DNA of 64,000 nt from Nocardiopsis sp. NRRL B-16309 (GCF_001279585.1 NZ_LGEC01000092.1:124001-188000), one strand, 5' to 3'. Positions 43,216 to 52,213 are shown, numbered from the stretch's first letter. Translations and numbers: made by a program. Notes: generated from the sequence alone by a model not told the origin.

Positions 43216-45021
43216 TCACTCGGCGCGCCAGCCGCCCTGGCGGTCGGCGAGGTTGAGGGCGGTGGTCACCAGGGGCACGTGGCTGAACGCCTGGGGGAAG
43301 TTGCCGACCTGGCGGCCCAGGCGGGGGTCCCACTCCTCGGCCAGCAGGCCCAGGTCGTTGCGCAGCGACAGCAGGCGCTCGAACAGCTCCTTGGCCTCCT
43401 CCTGGCGGCCGATGGACAGCAGCGCGTTGGCCATCCAGAAGCTGCACGCCAGGAAGGCGCCCTCGTCGCCGGGCAGCTGGTCGGCGGAGTTCTCCAGGTC
43501 CGTGCGGTAGCGCAGCACGAAGCCGTCGACCATCAGGTCCTTGCGGATCGCCTCGATGGTGCCGATCACGCGGGGGTCGTCGTAGGGGAGGAAGCCGACC
43601 TCGGGGATCAGCAGCAGGGCGGCGTCCAGCTCCTTGCTGCCGTAGTACTGGGTGAAGGTGTTGCGCTGGGGGTCGTAGCCGTACTCGCAGACCTCGGCAT
43701 GGATGGTGTCCCGCAGGGCCCGCCATCGCTCGATGGGGCCCTCCTTGCCGAACTCCTCGATGCTGCGCACCGCGCGGTCGGCCGCCACCCAGGCCATGAC
43801 CTTGGAGTGCACGAAGTGCTGGCGGGGGCCGCGTACCTCCCACAGCCCCTCGTCGGGCTCGTCCCAGCACCACTCCAGGTAGTTGACCAGGGAGCGCTGC
43901 AGGCCCCACAGGTGGTCGCCGCCGCGGATCCCGGAGCGCCTGGCCAGGTGCAGCACGTCCATGACCTCGCCGTACACGTCCAGTTGGTACTGGCCGACGG
44001 CGGCGTTGCCGATGCGGACCGGGCGCGAGGCCTCATAGCCGGGCAGCCAGTCGGCCTCCCACTCCGTGAGCCGCCGCTCGCCGCGGATGCCGTACATGAT
44101 CTGCATGAGCTGGGGTTCCCCGGCCACGGCGCGCACCAGCCACTCGCGCCAGGCGAGGGCCTCGTCCTTGTAGCCCGAGCGGATCAGCGCCTCCAGGGTG
44201 ATGGTGGCGTCACGCAGCCAGCAGTACCGGTAGTCCCAGTTGCGCACTCCCCCGATCTCCTCGGGCAGCGAGGTGGTGGGGGCCGCGACGATGCCGCCGG
44301 TGGGGCGGTAGGTGAGGGCCTTGAGGACGATCAGGGACCGGATGACGGCCTCGCGGTAGGGGCCGTCGTAGGTGCACTGGCTGACCCACTTCTCCCAGAA
44401 GCGCTCGGTTCGGGAGAGCGCTTTCTCGGCGTCCAAATGATCGGACTCCTCCACTTGGGAGGGATGCCAGGTCATCACGAACGGCACGCGCTGTCCGGCG
44501 GAGACCGTGAAGTTCGCGTCGTGGGTGAAGTTGTGTCCCCGCAGGGCGACGGGGGCGCTCAGCCAGATCGCGTCGGGGCCCGCGATGGCGACGAGCTCGG
44601 TACCGGCCCGGTGCATCCACGGCACCACGTGACCGTAGTCGTAGCGGATCCGCATGGTGGTGTGCATCTCGACCGAGCCGCTCAGGCCCTCGACGATGCG
44701 GACGATGTGCGGGGCGCCGCCGCGCGGGGGCATGAAGTCGATGACCCGGACCGAACCGGTCTCGGTGTCCCACTCCGATTCCAGGATGAGCGTCTCGCCC
44801 CGGTAGTGGCGCCGGGTGGCGTTCGGCTCGCCGTCGGCCGGGCGCAGCGACCAGCTCCCGTTCTGTTCGTCGCCGAGCAGCGCCGAGAAGCAGGCCGAGG
44901 AGTCGAAATCCGGCAGACAGGCCCAGTCGATGGAACCGTCGCGCCCGACCAGCGCGGCGGTCTGCATGTCGCCGATCATTGCGTAGTCTTCAATCCAGCC
45001 GGGCACGCGGCTCACCCCCAT
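43216..45021 (-). CDS. Glycoside hydrolase family 15 protein (glucoamylase/trehalase-like)
   Basis: A 601-residue enzyme. The N-terminal beta-sandwich starts WIEDYAMIGDMQTAALVGRD and includes IDWACLPDFDSSACFSALLG. The (alpha/alpha)6 barrel carries GGVRNWDYRYCWLRDATITL and a catalytic-Glu region EADWLPGYEASRPVRIGNAA. GDEGAFLACSFWMANAL and AEEWDPRLGRQVGNFPQAFSH hold the second Glu. Members without a signal peptide, like this one, often act as cytosolic trehalases or maltooligosaccharide hydrolases in actinobacteria. The ATG at 45021 follows AAGGA with 7-nt spacing; a GTG three bases upstream is the alternative. Confidence 0.92.
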   Translation of the reverse strand: MGVSRVPGWIEDYAMIGDMQTAALVGRDGSIDWACLPDFDSSACFSALLGDEQNGSWSLRPADGEPNATRRHYRGETLILESEWDTETGSVRVIDFMPPRGGAPHIVRIVEGLSGSVEMHTTMRIRYDYGHVVPWMHRAGTELVAIAGPDAIWLSAPVALRGHNFTHDANFTVSAGQRVPFVMTWHPSQVEESDHLDAEKALSRTERFWEKWVSQCTYDGPYREAVIRSLIVLKALTYRPTGGIVAAPTTSLPEEIGGVRNWDYRYCWLRDATITLEALIRSGYKDEALAWREWLVRAVAGEPQLMQIMYGIRGERRLTEWEADWLPGYEASRPVRIGNAAVGQYQLDVYGEVMDVLHLARRSGIRGGDHLWGLQRSLVNYLEWCWDEPDEGLWEVRGPRQHFVHSKVMAWVAADRAVRSIEEFGKEGPIERWRALRDTIHAEVCEYGYDPQRNTFTQYYGSKELDAALLLIPEVGFLPYDDPRVIGTIEAIRKDLMVDGFVLRYRTDLENSADQLPGDEGAFLACSFWMANALLSIGRQEEAKELFERLLSLRNDLGLLAEEWDPRLGRQVGNFPQAFSHVPLVTTALNLADRQGGWRAE

Positions 45022-45448
45022 CACGTCGTCCTTGATCCTGCGGTTGGCGCGAGTGCCGTCGTCGGGACGGGGTCTGCCGCGTCGTCGCGGAGCATGTCGC
45101 GCACGCCCGTGTGCGCTCCCCGTCGGGGCCTCTCACCCTTCCGTCCGGCCGACCCGCGTCCACCGCCGGAAAGGGGCGCCGTTCGGGCACCGTCCCCTCC
45201 CCAGCCCTGCCCGGCTCGCCTGGTACCCGGTATATTCCCAGGTGAGGACAGCCGAAAAGGCCGGATCTCCGGAACCCGCCCGAACACGGTCCTTCCGTTC
45301 ACCGCGGTCCCATCTTCCCTTCTTCGCCGGGGTCGCGCTACCCGCAGGTGCACGTGCATTTGCAGGGGCGGCGTGGTTTGGGGCCTATTGCGGGAGTTTG
45401 TCCGGGCAGAAGTTATGACGCGGTGATCAAGAGCCCATGACGGGTCGG
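45022..45448. other. 427-bp intergenic region between GH15 and YczE genes
   Basis: No supported ORF is seen. It should carry the GH15 promoter. The palindrome TGCACGTGCA (45349-45358) lies in an AT-richer patch, and a GGTATATTCC element is near 45230. Long antisense reading frames cross it but lack ribosome sites. Confidence 0.4.
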
Positions 45449-46081
45449 CTAACGGTGAGGTGATGACGGTTCTTCCGACGGCATTTCAGTCATTCGGAAC
45501 ATCGGCAGGAACACCTGCGCGAGTGGACCGATCGTGACGGCGAACACCACGGTACCCACCCCGGCCGTCCCGCCCAGGAGCACACCGGTGACCACCACCG
45601 TGATCTCGATGACCGTGCGCGCCAGGCGCACGGACCAGCCGCGGGCGGCCAGCCCCGTCATGAGGCCGTCCCGCGGTCCGGCGCCCAGCCCGGCACCGAT
45701 GTAGCAGCCGGTCGCCACGGCGCACGCCAGCACACCCAGGGCCAGCAGCCCCGCACGCAGCACGAGTGAGTCGGTCGTGGGCAGCAGCCACAGGAACAGG
45801 TCGACGCCCACGCCGATCACCACCACGTTGCTCAGCGTGCCCAGCCCCGGCTTCTGCCGCAGCGGGATCCACAGCAGCATCAGCGCGGCGCCCACGATGA
45901 CGCTCCACGTGCCGATGGAAAGTCCCACCCGCAGGGCCAGCCCCTGGTGGAGCACGTCCCAGGGCATCGAGCCCAGGCGCGCCTCGATCAGCAGGGCACC
46001 GCTGAGCCCGTACAGGACCAGTCCGGCGTAGAGGCGGACGAGGCGCTGGAGACGGGGGCGGGGCAGGATCGGGGTGATCAT
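45449..46081 (-). CDS. YczE-like integral membrane protein
   Basis: A 210-residue membrane protein with five or six transmembrane helices. The conserved YczE wording is clear: LYAGLVLYGLSGALLIEARL, SMPWDVLHQGLA, VGLSIGTWSVIVGAALMLLW and YIGAGLGAGPRDGLMTGLA. The start at 46081 (MITPILPRPR) places the first helix as in relatives; a GTG at 46165 would add 28 Pro-rich residues without a ribosome site. It is divergent from a MocR-family regulator, the known YczR-YczE pairing. The transported compound is unknown. Confidence 0.85.
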   Translation of the reverse strand: MITPILPRPRLQRLVRLYAGLVLYGLSGALLIEARLGSMPWDVLHQGLALRVGLSIGTWSVIVGAALMLLWIPLRQKPGLGTLSNVVVIGVGVDLFLWLLPTTDSLVLRAGLLALGVLACAVATGCYIGAGLGAGPRDGLMTGLAARGWSVRLARTVIEITVVVTGVLLGGTAGVGTVVFAVTIGPLAQVFLPMFRMTEMPSEEPSSPHR

Positions 46082-46220
46082 CACGGCGGGGTCCGGTGCC
46101 TTTCGCGGGTCGGGGGTCGGCGCGGGTGGGACGGGGCGGGCTTCGGGGAGCGGTGGGCGGGACACCGCACAAGAGATCCGGTCATCGGATCAGAGACCAT
46201 TCCTGGAGCCGCATCGCCAG

Positions 46221-46270
46221 AGTGGCGGAAGTGGCGCCGTACGTGAAGGGCCAATACGCTCAAGTGGACT
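46221..46270. promoter_or_regulatory. AGTGG direct repeats, probable MocR operator
   Basis: AGTGGCGGA and AGTGGCGCC are adjacent 9-bp direct repeats at 46221-46238, and a third AAGTGGACT follows at 46262-46270. MocR regulators characteristically bind tandem direct repeats in divergent promoters. The position, 25-75 bp before the regulator start, fits autoregulation and control of yczE. Confidence 0.5.
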
Positions 46271-46296
46271 GAACAAGATGCGCGGGTGGGAGATCC

Positions 46297-47763
46297 ATGG
46301 CCAGGGGGAAGCGAACGATGGAGCGCACGGGCACGGGCGGCGGCACCCGGCGCATCAACGGCCGCCTGCTGGCCCGCCTGATCGGCGAGGCACCCGTGGA
46401 GCGCCCCTACTACCTGGCCATCGCCCGGTCCGTCAGCGGCCTGGTCCTGGACGGGCGCGTGCCCACCAACACCCGCCTGCCGGCCGAACGCGACCTGGCC
46501 ACCGCGCTCGGGGTGAGCCGCAACACCGTCACCGCCGCCTACGCCTGGCTGCGCGACAACCGCTTCCTGGACAGCCGCCAGGGGGCGGGCAGCTGGACGG
46601 TCCTGCCGGACTCGGGCTCGGGGGAGTCGGCGCCCTTCCCGTCCGCGGCCGAGCAGATCGACCTGGGCGTGGCCGCGCCCCCGGCCGTGGAGGGGCTGCG
46701 CGCCGCGGCCTTCCAGGCCTCCGAACAGCTCGCCGCCCACGTGGGCGGTCTGGGCTACTACCCCTACGGGCTGCCCGAGCTGCGGCACGCCATCGCCCGC
46801 CGCTACGTCGAGCGCGGCCTGCCCACCACCCCGGAGCAGATCTTCGTCACCAGCGGCGCCCAGCACGCCGTGTCACTGCTCATGGACCTGCTCGTGCAGG
46901 ACGGCGACGACGTGCTGGTGGAGTCGCCCACCTACCCGCACCCGGTCGACGCCGCCCGCCACCGGGGCGCCCGGATCCGCACGGTCGGCGTCACCCCGCA
47001 GGGCTGGGACATGGAGTACCTGGCCGACGCCTTCCGTCAGTGGCGCCCGGGCCTGGCCTACCTCATCCCCGACTTCCAGAACCCGACCGGCGCCCTGATG
47101 GACGATGACGAGCGCCGCGTCCTGGTCCGGGAGGCGCGCCGGGCCGGCAGCCACCTGATCATCGACGAGTCGGTCGCCGAACTCGCCATCGACTCCGGCG
47201 ACCTGCCCGCGCCGGTGGCCGCCTACGACACCGACGGACGCGTGTTCACCGTCGGCTCGGTGGCCAAACTGCTGTGGGGCGGCCTACGGGTGGGCTGGGT
47301 GCGCACCACGCCGCCGATGGTGGCCCGCCTCATGGCCGTCCGCCAGCGGGTGGACATCGCCGGGGCCGTGCTGGAGCAGCTGGTCGTCACCCACCTGATG
47401 TCCGACGTGCTCCGGATCCGGGCCGAGCGCAGCCGTCAGCTGCGGCGCAACCGGGACGCGCTGCTGCACGCCATGCGGGAGCGCCTGCCGGACTGGCGGC
47501 CCAGCGTGCCCGGGGGCGGCCTCGTGGTGTGGGCGACCCTGCCCCAGCCCGTGGCGACGGCGCTGTCGGCCGCGGCGGTCCGGTACGGCGTGCACCCCGC
47601 GGCGGGGCCGGTGTTCGGCACCGACGGCACTCTGGAGCGCTATCTGCGCCTGGCCTACACCCAGCCGCCCGACGTGCTGACCGACGCCGTGGACCGGCTG
47701 GCCCGCGCCTACGCCGAGACCCTGGCCCACCCGGCCCAGCCGCGCGGCCAGCTCTACGTCTGA
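46297..47763 (+). CDS. MocR-family (YczR-type) regulator with PLP-aminotransferase domain
   Basis: A 488-residue protein. A GntR winged helix is at about 35-100 (GRVPTNTRLPAERDLATALG, then VSRNTVTAAYAWLRD), followed by an aminotransferase-fold domain. PLP site: IPDFQNPTGALMDDDER (Asn/Pro), HLIIDESVAEL (Asp) and the Schiff-base Lys in TVGSVAKLLWGGLRVGW. That last block is the YczR-type variant of the usual SKTLAPGLR. It probably represses or activates the divergent yczE. GGTGGGAGATCC supports the ATG at 46297; an ATG at 46318 is also possible. Its 3' end is repeated downstream. Confidence 0.9.
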   Translation: MARGKRTMERTGTGGGTRRINGRLLARLIGEAPVERPYYLAIARSVSGLVLDGRVPTNTRLPAERDLATALGVSRNTVTAAYAWLRDNRFLDSRQGAGSWTVLPDSGSGESAPFPSAAEQIDLGVAAPPAVEGLRAAAFQASEQLAAHVGGLGYYPYGLPELRHAIARRYVERGLPTTPEQIFVTSGAQHAVSLLMDLLVQDGDDVLVESPTYPHPVDAARHRGARIRTVGVTPQGWDMEYLADAFRQWRPGLAYLIPDFQNPTGALMDDDERRVLVREARRAGSHLIIDESVAELAIDSGDLPAPVAAYDTDGRVFTVGSVAKLLWGGLRVGWVRTTPPMVARLMAVRQRVDIAGAVLEQLVVTHLMSDVLRIRAERSRQLRRNRDALLHAMRERLPDWRPSVPGGGLVVWATLPQPVATALSAAAVRYGVHPAAGPVFGTDGTLERYLRLAYTQPPDVLTDAVDRLARAYAETLAHPAQPRGQLYV

Positions 47764-47880
47764 GCCGTCGCTCGGCACACCCGGGTCAGCCGCGCGGTCC
47801 GCTCCACGTTTGAGCGGGCGCACGGCCCCCTGGGCCCAGCCGCGCGGTCCGCTCCACGTCTGAGCAGTCGCTCGGCCCGC
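47737..47880. repeat. 50-bp tandem repeat carrying the regulator's stop codon
   Basis: CAGCCGCGCGG-CC-GCTC-ACGTCTGAG units begin at 47737, 47787 and 47837, exactly 50 bp apart. The first unit is the 3' end of the MocR gene with its TGA at 47761; copies repeat TGA at 47811 and 47861. A fourth, heavily diverged unit may follow. The rest of the 286-bp gap to the hydrolase stop has no gene. Confidence 0.85.
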
Positions 47881-48049
47881 CGGGCCCGCCGGGCGACCGG
47901 TCCTCCGTCCGACCGGGTTCTGGAGCCGCCAGAACCGTCGGACGTGCCGCACCGCCCGGTCCCGCTGGTCCCGCCGGACCCGGCCGTCCGGCCCACGCCG
48001 TCCTCGGGACGTCCGCGTGCCCGCTCTCCGTTCCGACCGGACTGCGGCC

Positions 48050-48871
48050 CTACGAGGTGACGCGGTAGGCGAAGCGGACGACCTCCGCCAGGACCTCGTC
48101 GCGGTTGGTCTCGTTGAAGATCTCGTGCCGGGCTCCGGGGAAGACCCGTGCGGCGAAGTCACGGCCCGCGAGGTGCTCGATACCCGTCCTGGTCCCGCTG
48201 ATCGGCACGAGCGCGTCGTCCGAGCCGTGCAGCCACAGCAGCGGCAGCGACTCCAGGCTCCCCGCCTCGCGGACGCGGTCCAGCTCCCGGAGCATGGCCA
48301 GCACGGTGGGCCGCCGGAACGGGCCGTGCCACACGAGGGGGTCGGCCACGTAGGCCGCGCCCACGGCCGGATCGCGCGACAGGGTGTCGGGGTCGATGGG
48401 GACGTCGGGGATCTCCTCGGCGGCGGCCAGGTCCTCCAGGGCCTGCCAGTGCCCCAGCACGGGGCCCGACAGCGCCAGCCCGGCCAGGTCCCCCGGATGG
48501 GTCTGTGCGTAGCGGGAGGCGATGAGGCCGCCCATGGAGTGGCCGACCAGGACCAGGGGCAGCGTCCGGTAGGCCGTGCGCGCCTGGGTGATGACCCGGT
48601 GCACGTCCTCGACCACGCCCGCGAAGTCGTCGATGAGCACCCGCTCACCGGAGGAGCGCCCGTGCCCGCGGTGGTCGGCGCCGTAGACGACCGCTCCCGC
48701 GGCGACCAGGTCCGCCGCCACCTGCTCGTAGCGGCCCAGGTGCTCGCCGTACCCGTGGACGAGGACGGCCAGCCAGGTCGGTTCGACGTCGGGGGAGACC
48801 CAGGCGCGCGCCGCGAGCCGTTCCGATCCGTCCGGTCCGCCCGCCAGGGCCCACTCACGAGTCGTGATCAC
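48050..48871 (-). CDS. Alpha/beta hydrolase (monoacylglycerol-lipase-like)
   Basis: A 273-residue serine hydrolase. LAVLVHGYGEHLGRYEQVAA forms the oxyanion region, VYGADHRGHGRSSGER follows, and the nucleophile elbow is VLVGHSMGGLIASRYA. The late Asp is in LLWLHGSDDALVPI and the His in FPGARHEIFNETNRDEV. These match serine aminopeptidase S33/monoglyceride lipases. GTG 48871 follows GGAGGCGGGACACG. It probably hydrolyses monoacylglycerol or lysophospholipid-type esters in the cytosol. Confidence 0.9.
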   Translation of the reverse strand: MITTREWALAGGPDGSERLAARAWVSPDVEPTWLAVLVHGYGEHLGRYEQVAADLVAAGAVVYGADHRGHGRSSGERVLIDDFAGVVEDVHRVITQARTAYRTLPLVLVGHSMGGLIASRYAQTHPGDLAGLALSGPVLGHWQALEDLAAAEEIPDVPIDPDTLSRDPAVGAAYVADPLVWHGPFRRPTVLAMLRELDRVREAGSLESLPLLWLHGSDDALVPISGTRTGIEHLAGRDFAARVFPGARHEIFNETNRDEVLAEVVRFAYRVTS

Positions 48872-49238
48872 CGTGTCCCGCCTCCGCTTCCGTGCCGCCG
48901 CCGCGACGGCGTCGAGGGTCCGCTTGTTCCAGGACGGTCACCCTACGGGGCGGCGGCCGCCTCGCGCATGTGTGATGGGTGCGTCAGCCGGGACTCCTGG
49001 TCATCGAGGTGCGATCGTCGAACCCGTGCATCGGTGGCATAACGATCACGTGGGAGGTTCGTGCAGGTCGTCCAGACACCACGGCCAACTCTCGTGTTTA
49101 GCCACGAAATACGGCATAAGGTGTGATTAAGGCTACTCATTGTGAAAGGGGATCTTTTACGCTTACCAGTGGGTATCCCTCGGGTGGGAACCTCGCGTAC
49201 AACCCACCCGGCAACTCGGACTGGAGAGGGTGACGCCC
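48872..49238. other. 367-bp intergenic region with AT-rich promoter and 5'-leader hairpin for moaA
   Basis: The right half is strikingly AT-rich for this genome (gtgtgattaaggctactcat and atcttttacgctta). CGGGTGGG at 49181-49188 pairs perfectly with CCCACCCG at 49203-49210, an 8-bp hairpin about 12 nt before the moaA ribosome site. Translational control of moaA is possible. I see no match I can vouch for to the known Moco riboswitch, and no ORF. Confidence 0.4.
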
Positions 49239-50246
49239 GTGCTGGCCGACTCCTATGGGCGACGTGCGACCGACCTGCGTGTGTCGCTCACGGACCGCTG
49301 CAACCTCAGATGCACCTACTGCATGCCCCCCGAAGGGTTGGAGTGGCTGCCCAAGCCGGAACTCCTCACCGACGAGGAACTCCTCCGCCTCATCGGTGTG
49401 GGCGTGACCCGCCTCGGCATCACCGAGGTCCGCTTCACCGGCGGCGAACCGCTCCTGCGCCGGGGCCTGCCGGGCCTCATCGCCGGTACCACCGCGCTCG
49501 AACCCCGGCCCCACACCGCCCTGACCACGAACGGGATCGGGCTCGCCCGCATGGCGCCCGCGCTCGCCGAGGCCGGGCTGGACCGCGTGAACGTCTCCCT
49601 CGACACCCTGCGCCACGACGTGTTCGAGAAGCTCGCCCGCCGCCGCAGGCTCGACGACGTCCTCGAAGGGCTCGAAGGAGCCGCCCGGGCCGGGCTCACC
49701 CCGGTCAAGGTGAACGCCGTCCTGATGCGCGACACCAACGAGCACGAGGCCGCCGACCTCCTGCGCTACTGCGTCGAGCGCGGCTACGAGCTGCGGTTCA
49801 TCGAGCAGATGCCGCTGGACGCCCAGCACGGGTGGCGGCGCGACACCATGATCACCGCCGACGAGATCCTCGCGCTGCTGGAGACGGAGTTCGAACTGGA
49901 CCCCGCCGACGCCGACACGCGTGGCAGCGCGCCCGCCGAACTGTTCCACCTCCGCGGTACGCGTTTCCCGAACGGGGAGCAGGCCACCGTGGGCGTCATC
50001 GGCTCGGTCACCAGGCCCTTCTGCGGGGCGTGCGACCGCGTGCGGCTCACCGCCGACGGCCAGGTGCGCAACTGCCTGTTCGCCCGGGAGGAGTCCGACC
50101 TGCGCACCCTGCTGCGGGAGGGCGCCGACGACGACGCGCTCGTGGCGCAGTGGGAGGCGGCGGTGGCGAGCAAGCTGCCGGGCCACGGGATCAACGACCC
50201 CTCGTTCCTGCAGCCCGCCCGCCCGATGTCGGCGATCGGCGGCTGA
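49239..50246 (+). CDS. moaA: GTP 3',8-cyclase (molybdenum cofactor biosynthesis, radical SAM)
   Basis: A 335-residue radical SAM enzyme that rearranges GTP in the first step of Moco synthesis. The N-terminal [4Fe-4S] motif is DRCNLRCTYCMPPEG; GEPLLRRGLP and VNVSLDTLRHDVF belong to the SAM barrel. The C-terminal cluster cysteines are in RPFCGACDRVRLTADG and RNCLFA. It ends in the conserved GG. I prefer the GTG at 49239 (opening LADSYGRRATDLRVS) with GAGAGGG at good spacing; a GTG nine bases earlier is too close to that site. moaC, moaB and moaE are not in the window. Confidence 0.93.
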   Translation: MLADSYGRRATDLRVSLTDRCNLRCTYCMPPEGLEWLPKPELLTDEELLRLIGVGVTRLGITEVRFTGGEPLLRRGLPGLIAGTTALEPRPHTALTTNGIGLARMAPALAEAGLDRVNVSLDTLRHDVFEKLARRRRLDDVLEGLEGAARAGLTPVKVNAVLMRDTNEHEAADLLRYCVERGYELRFIEQMPLDAQHGWRRDTMITADEILALLETEFELDPADADTRGSAPAELFHLRGTRFPNGEQATVGVIGSVTRPFCGACDRVRLTADGQVRNCLFAREESDLRTLLREGADDDALVAQWEAAVASKLPGHGINDPSFLQPARPMSAIGG

Positions 50247-50367
50247 GGGGCCGGGCGGCCGAACGGCAGAGCGACCCGGGGACCGAAAACCCGTTGCCAC
50301 CGCCGATCGGGATCTGGGTTCATGTAGCGCGACGAGCCGGGATCACGGAGCAGGGAGGTGGCTCGAC

Positions 50368-51555
50368 ATGCCGTACACCGAAGTGGCGGGGGACCGCGTA
50401 CCGATCCGGATGTGGGCCGACCCGGAGCGGGTCGAGGGCGCCGCGATGGAGCAGCTGCGCAACGTCACCCGCGTCCCGTGGGTGCACGGCCTGGCCGTGA
50501 TGCCCGACGTCCACTTCGGCAAGGGCGCCACGGTCGGGTCGGTGATCGCCATGCGCGACGCCGTCAGCCCGGCGGCGGTGGGAGTGGACATCGGCTGCGG
50601 CATGACCGCGGTGCGCACCGACCTGACGGCGTCCCGTCTGCCCGATGACCTGCGCGGCCTGCGCCACGCGCTGGAGGCGGCGATCCCCGTCGGCTTCCAC
50701 GCCCACGACGAGCCGGTCGACCCCGCGCGCGTCCCCGGTCTGCGCAGCCGGAGGTGGGACGCGTTCTGGCGGGGGTTCGACGACCTCGCCGACGCCGTCC
50801 ACCCGCGCCGGGAGCGGGCCCTGCGCCAGATGGGCACCCTCGGGGGAGGCAACCACTTCCTGGAGGTGTGCCTGGACGACGAGGGGACCGTGTGGCTCGT
50901 CCTGCACTCGGGCTCGCGCAACATCGGCAAGGAACTCGCCGACCACCACATCGGCCGGGCCAGGGACCTGCCGCACAACCAGGACCTGCCCGACCGGGAC
51001 CTCGCCGTCTTCCTCAGCGGTACTCCGGAGATGGACGCCTACCGCCGCGACCTGTTCTGGGCCCAGGACTACGCGCGGCGCAACCGCGACGTCATGATGG
51101 GGCTGGCGTGCGCGGCCGTGGCCGAGCGGATCCCCGGCACGGGTTTCGTGCAGTGGATCTCCTGCCACCACAACTACGTGGCGGAGGAGACCTACGACGG
51201 CGTCGACGTGCTCGTCACCCGCAAGGGCGCCATCCGCGCGGGCCGCGGCGAGTGGGGGATCATCCCCGGCTCCATGGCGACGGGGACCTACATCGTCAAG
51301 GGGCTGGGCAACCCGGAGTCGTTCAACTCCGCCTCGCACGGGGCTGGTCGGCGGATGAGCCGGAACAAGGCCCGCAGGACCTTCACCAAGGCGGACCTGG
51401 AGGAGCAGACCAAGGGCGTGGAGTGCCGCAAGGACCTGGGCGTCGTGGACGAGATCCCCGGCGCCTACAAGGATCTGGAGTCGGTGATCGAGGCCCAGAC
51501 GGACCTGGTCGAGGTGGCCGCCCACCTGCGCCAGGTGATCTGCGTCAAGGGCTGA
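50368..51555 (+). CDS. rtcB: RtcB-family RNA-splicing ligase
   Basis: A 395-residue RtcB protein. Metal and nucleotide ligands are visible in AVGVDIGCGMTAVRTDL, TLGGGNHFLEV, LHSGSRNIGKEL and CHHNYVAEE. Downstream are GSMATGTYIVKG and the guanylylated-His segment SHGAGRRMSR. It joins RNA 2',3'-cyclic phosphate ends to 5'-OH ends using GTP, in RNA repair or tRNA splicing. The GGGAGGTGGCTCGAC site supports the ATG at 50368. It lies between moaA and mobA with no functional link known; no rtcA or archease gene is adjacent. Confidence 0.93.
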   Translation: MPYTEVAGDRVPIRMWADPERVEGAAMEQLRNVTRVPWVHGLAVMPDVHFGKGATVGSVIAMRDAVSPAAVGVDIGCGMTAVRTDLTASRLPDDLRGLRHALEAAIPVGFHAHDEPVDPARVPGLRSRRWDAFWRGFDDLADAVHPRRERALRQMGTLGGGNHFLEVCLDDEGTVWLVLHSGSRNIGKELADHHIGRARDLPHNQDLPDRDLAVFLSGTPEMDAYRRDLFWAQDYARRNRDVMMGLACAAVAERIPGTGFVQWISCHHNYVAEETYDGVDVLVTRKGAIRAGRGEWGIIPGSMATGTYIVKGLGNPESFNSASHGAGRRMSRNKARRTFTKADLEEQTKGVECRKDLGVVDEIPGAYKDLESVIEAQTDLVEVAAHLRQVICVKG

Positions 51556-51566
51556 GCGGAGCCGTT

Positions 51567-51593
51567 CGCCCGCCGCCCCCCGGGCGGCGGGCG
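51567..51593. terminator. Strong hairpin after rtcB
   Basis: CGCCCGCCGCCC and its complement form a perfect 12-bp stem with a CCC loop, 12 bp after the rtcB stop and 24 bp before mobA. Confidence 0.6.
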
Positions 51594-51616
51594 CCACCGT
51601 GGTCCATGCTGGGGAC

Positions 51617-52213
51617 GTGAACGAGCGAGAGAACAGCACGCGCCCCGGCCTGGACGCGGTGATCCTGGCCGGCGGTGAGGGGCGCCGGATGGGCGGCGTC
51701 GACAAGCCCGGCCTGGCGGTGGGCGGGAGCACGCTGGTGGAGCGGGTCGCCGACGTGGTCAGGGCCCACAGTCCGGACGCCGGTGTGACGGTCGTCGGGC
51801 CGCCGCGCGAGAGCCCCCGCGCGCGCTACGTCCGTGAGGATCCGCCCGGCTCGGGCCCCGTCCCGGCTCTGCGCGCGGGTCTCCCGCACGTGGAGCGCGC
51901 CTGTTTCGCGCTGCTGGCCGCCGACCTGCCGCACCTGACCGTGGGGCATTTCGACGCCCTGGCCGACGCCCTCCGGGACGGGGACGCGGGCGCGGTGTTC
52001 GTGGACGCCGACGGGCGTGAGCAGTGGCTGACCGGGATCTGGCGCACCGCGGCCGTGCGGGAGGCCCTGGCGGACTACCAGGGGAGGTCGCTGTACGGCC
52101 TGCTCGGCCCGCTCTCACCTCGACGCGTCCCGCTGGCCGAAGACCACGCCGCGTTCGACGTCGACACCCCCGACGACCTCGCCCGCGCCCGCCGCGATGT
52201 CGAAGGGGATTAG
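51617..52213 (+). CDS. mobA: Molybdenum cofactor guanylyltransferase-like NTP transferase
   Basis: A 198-residue MobA-type nucleotidyltransferase. The GTP-binding signature DAVILAGGEGRRMGGVDKPGL opens the Rossmann-like domain. FALLAADLPHLTVGHFDAL carries the Mg-binding Asp, and the C-terminal AFDVDTPDDLARAR motif is typical. It adds GMP to molybdopterin to make the dinucleotide cofactor of the DMSO-reductase family. GTG 51617 follows GGGGAC. It is close to moaA, though a hairpin separates it from rtcB. Confidence 0.88.
   Translation: MNERENSTRPGLDAVILAGGEGRRMGGVDKPGLAVGGSTLVERVADVVRAHSPDAGVTVVGPPRESPRARYVREDPPGSGPVPALRAGLPHVERACFALLAADLPHLTVGHFDALADALRDGDAGAVFVDADGREQWLTGIWRTAAVREALADYQGRSLYGLLGPLSPRRVPLAEDHAAFDVDTPDDLARARRDVEGD

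Noticed and set aside
42922..45426. 834-codon plus-strand open frame opposite the GH15 gene
   Set aside because: The GH15 motifs are unambiguous on the minus strand; this frame has no recognisable motif.
47737..47880. 50-bp repeats considered as CRISPR or attachment sites
   Set aside because: There is no spacer structure, integrase or tRNA nearby; they are copies of a gene's 3' end.
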